This document shows positions 6,768 through 7,890 of a DNA stretch of 7,890 bases, piece by piece. Both the position numbers and the translations under genes were made by a program. The notes beneath the pieces were generated by a model. It had not been told where the DNA came from. It did no database searches and saw only the letters and a program-made list of their open reading frames with translations. This DNA is from Gammaproteobacteria bacterium (GTDB lineage Bacteria > Pseudomonadota > Gammaproteobacteria > SZUA-229). Where the stretch lies: contig JAJRTD010000034.1 in assembly GCA_024278435.1 (NCBI GenBank), positions 1 to 7,890 on the forward strand, read 5' to 3'. Every line of letters begins with the position of its first letter. Positions within the stretch are counted from its first letter, which is position 1.

Positions 6768-6846
6768 ACAGTCCTGCAGAATTTTCAGGAAGTTCTGATG
6801 CGTGTTCTTCTGAGCGAAGCGAAGAATCTTGTGTTCTGCAGGCTGT
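6768..6846. repeat. Short hairpin-type intergenic repeat
   Basis: The ends ACAG(T)CCTGCAGAA (6768-6781) and TTCTGCAGGCTGT (6834-6846) are inverted repeats of 13 bp, perfect apart from one extra T. The centre, 6810-6831, reads CTGAGCGAAGCGAAGAATCT, a shortened relative of the CTGAG...GCGAAGCG...GATCTT core found at 6944-6975. It is probably a dispersed intergenic repeat. No target duplication was seen. Confidence 0.55.
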
Positions 6847-6910
6847 TGGAAGTACAGTGGCACAACTCCCTGATTAATCAGAGGCTCTGTGAAAATTGAA
6901 TACCATAATT

Positions 6911-7192
6911 CACTGCTGTCGAGTTAACTTTTTCACTGTCATCCTGAGTGCAGCGAAGCGGAATCGAAGGATCTTTAACCCCTGTGATATGGCGACCAGG
7001 ATCCTTCGGTAATTGCTCCATGCATTACTCTACTACCGTACATCCTGCACATATCAACTACGCTCTGCTTCGTTCAGGATGACAAAAATATATGTGCCGG
7101 CGGTTTCATGTCTAATATAACAGTAGTAACCAGTACAATCATCTATTGCTGGATATCATGCTGAAATAGAAGTAGTTAACGGGACAGCAGTG
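6911..7192. mobile_element. MITE-like non-autonomous insertion, 282 bp
   Basis: The left end (6911-6928) starts CACTGCTGTC and ends GTTAAC; the right end (7175-7192) is its inverted copy, GTTAAC to GACAGCAGTG. The 18-bp arms match at 16 positions, differing only at two central bases (GA versus CC). A 9-bp direct repeat abuts both ends. The element encodes no transposase, so it must have been mobilised in trans. A 9-bp duplication fits IS4/Tn10/Tn5-like enzymes among others, but I cannot name the parent. It lies between convergent genes, close to the trhP stop, where an insertion does least harm. Its middle contains the separate inverted-repeat unit at 6937-7084. Confidence 0.75.
6937..7084. 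repeat. Inverted-repeat unit of the TGTCATCCTGAG type inside the MITE
   Basis: TGTCATCCTGA (6937-6947) and TCAGGATGACA (7074-7084) are perfect 11-bp inverted ends. A second perfect pair lies inside: CGAAGGATC (6965-6973) and GATCCTTCG (7000-7008). The motif CATCCTGAG...GCGAAG...GAAGGATCTTT is a familiar dispersed intergenic repeat in many bacterial genomes (from memory). It could fold as a long hairpin RNA. No clear target duplication of its own is visible. Confidence 0.65.
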
Positions 7193-7226
7193 ACCATAAT
7201 TATCAAATACTGATCAACGCAGCCAG

Positions 7227-7890
7227 TTAACTGAGGTAACGAGCCAGCAGGGCCTGTTCGAAGTTACTGTTCGCCGGCAGGGGAATGCGGATTTCATAGC
7301 CGCCGCCGGGCGCTTCCTGCATGGGTTCGCCGCGCAGGCTTTCCATTTGTTCCAGGGTTATGTCGATATTGCCGCCAGGGGCGATGAGTTCGATACGGTC
7401 ACCCACTTGCAGCTTGTTCTTTACCAGAACCTCGGCGCTACCGTTTTCGCGGTTATAGGCGGTTACCTCACCGACAAACTGCTGTTGCAGCAGCCTGGAG
7501 TGGTTGTGCAGGTAGTTCTGGTAGTCCTGGTCGGGGTGGCGCTGGTAAAAGCCCTCGGTGTAACCGCGGTTGGCAAGATTATCGAGCTTGCCGTAAAGGT
7601 CGGCATTAAAGTCGCGGCCGGCTACTGCGTCATCAATGGCCTGGCGATAGATCTGCGCGGTGCGTGCCACGTAATAATGTGACTTGGTGCGGCCTTCGAT
7701 TTTCAGCGAGTCGATGCCGATTTTAGTCAGGCGTTCCACATGCTGTACCGCGCGCAGGTCTTTGGAATTCATGATATAGGTGCCGTGGTCATCTTCGAAG
7801 ATGGGCATGTACTCTTCCGGGCGATGCGGTTCTTCGATCAGGTAGACGCGGTCAGCCAGGGGATGGCGCTCACGGCCGGGGTTGGCGGCG
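7227..7890 (-). CDS. trhP: tRNA uridine 5-hydroxylation factor TrhP (YegQ, former peptidase U32), C-terminal part
   Basis: Cytoplasmic enzyme of the U32 family. In Escherichia coli, YegQ/TrhP performs prephenate-dependent 5-hydroxylation of tRNA wobble uridine (ho5U), a step towards cmo5U (family knowledge). About 220 of some 450 residues are visible; the start lies beyond the right edge. The frame is open upstream of the internal Met at 7808, reading PHRPEEYMPIFEDDHGTY, so that Met is not the start. Recognisable blocks in order are IMNSKDLRAVQHVERLTKIG, IDSLKIEGRTKSHYYVARTA, IYRQAIDDAVAGRDF, NRGYTEGFYQRHPDQDYQNY, QQFVGEVTAYNRENG and VKNKLQVGDRIELIAPGG, ending ALLARYLS. They follow E. coli YegQ closely and end where it ends. 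The metal-binding cysteines of the family would lie partly outside the window. It converges with the secreted-protein gene; a MITE begins 26 bp past its stop. Confidence 0.95.
   Translation of the reverse strand, partial: AANPGRERHPLADRVYLIEEPHRPEEYMPIFEDDHGTYIMNSKDLRAVQHVERLTKIGIDSLKIEGRTKSHYYVARTAQIYRQAIDDAVAGRDFNADLYGKLDNLANRGYTEGFYQRHPDQDYQNYLHNHSRLLQQQFVGEVTAYNRENGSAEVLVKNKLQVGDRIELIAPGGNIDITLEQMESLRGEPMQEAPGGGYEIRIPLPANSNFEQALLARYLS

Larger units (their letters stand above)
6902..7201. repeat. Direct 9-bp target-site duplication flanking the MITE-like element
   Basis: ACCATAATT occurs at 6902-6910 and 7193-7201, exactly abutting the terminal inverted repeats of the 6911-7192 element. 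The match ends sharply on both sides (T versus G before, C versus A after), as expected of a 9-bp staggered-cut duplication made on insertion. Confidence 0.8.
6750..7226. other. Gene-free, repeat-rich spacer between convergent genes
   Basis: Nearly 480 bp without a supportable gene. It holds a 79-bp hairpin-like repeat (6768-6846), a 12-bp palindrome CTGATTAATCAG (6870-6881), and a MITE-like insertion with target duplication (6902-7201) that contains a further inverted-repeat unit. The 26 bp between the insertion and the trhP stop show no clear terminator. Confidence 0.7.

Noticed and set aside
6760..6798. Twelve-codon GTG frame directly after a GGAGG sequence
   Set aside because: GGGAGGAAAGTG looks like a start, but it follows a strong terminator and runs into a repeat; the peptide has no recognisable leader features.
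6902..7201. CRISPR array or transposase gene in the repeat-rich spacer
   Set aside because: The repeats are inverted pairs and one direct pair, not regularly spaced direct repeats, and no frame there encodes a transposase.

Overview
The window looks like chromosomal DNA of a gammaproteobacterium, probably marine or environmental. The TrhP/YegQ (U32) reading frame closely resembles the gammaproteobacterial form. The 314-residue secreted protein ends in the VPxPA-type PEP-CTERM sorting tail common in such bacteria. The c-di-GMP gene has the CHASE8-like/HAMP/GGDEF/EAL layout typical of them. No species can be named from the sequence alone.

Positions 1-5269 (minus strand) hold a tight operon, transcribed right to left. 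First comes a periplasmic binding protein of the ABC_sub_bind type (4250-5269). After a 2-nt gap comes a membrane-anchored GGDEF-EAL protein (2145-4247). After a 9-nt gap comes a TonB-dependent outer-membrane receptor (198-2135). Together they put one protein in each envelope layer: an outer-membrane receptor, a soluble periplasmic binder, and an inner-membrane sensor with a cytoplasmic c-di-GMP output. The arrangement resembles YfiBNR-type trans-envelope control, with a solute-binding protein where the YfiR-type repressor would be (inference). Two oddities stand out. The receptor gene is cut by an in-frame TAG at 198-200, although its frame plainly continues to the window edge. The EAL domain has lost key catalytic residues while GGDEF is intact.

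Positions 5270-5770 are a divergent intergenic region. It has a recurring CTGTCATTT motif, a candidate promoter and a near-perfect Shine-Dalgarno sequence. It leads into 5771-6715 (plus strand), a signal-peptide protein of unknown family with a PEP-CTERM-like tail, followed by a strong, symmetrical terminator.

Positions 6750-7226 carry no gene but are rich in repeats. A 79-bp imperfect hairpin element lies at 6768-6846. A MITE-like insertion lies at 6911-7192, with 18-bp terminal inverted repeats and a 9-bp target duplication (ACCATAATT). Inside it is a second inverted-repeat unit of the TGTCATCCTGAG type. The window ends in the C-terminal half of trhP/yegQ (7227-7890, minus), the tRNA uridine 5-hydroxylation factor formerly called a U32 peptidase. 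The MITE landed about 26 bp downstream of its stop codon.
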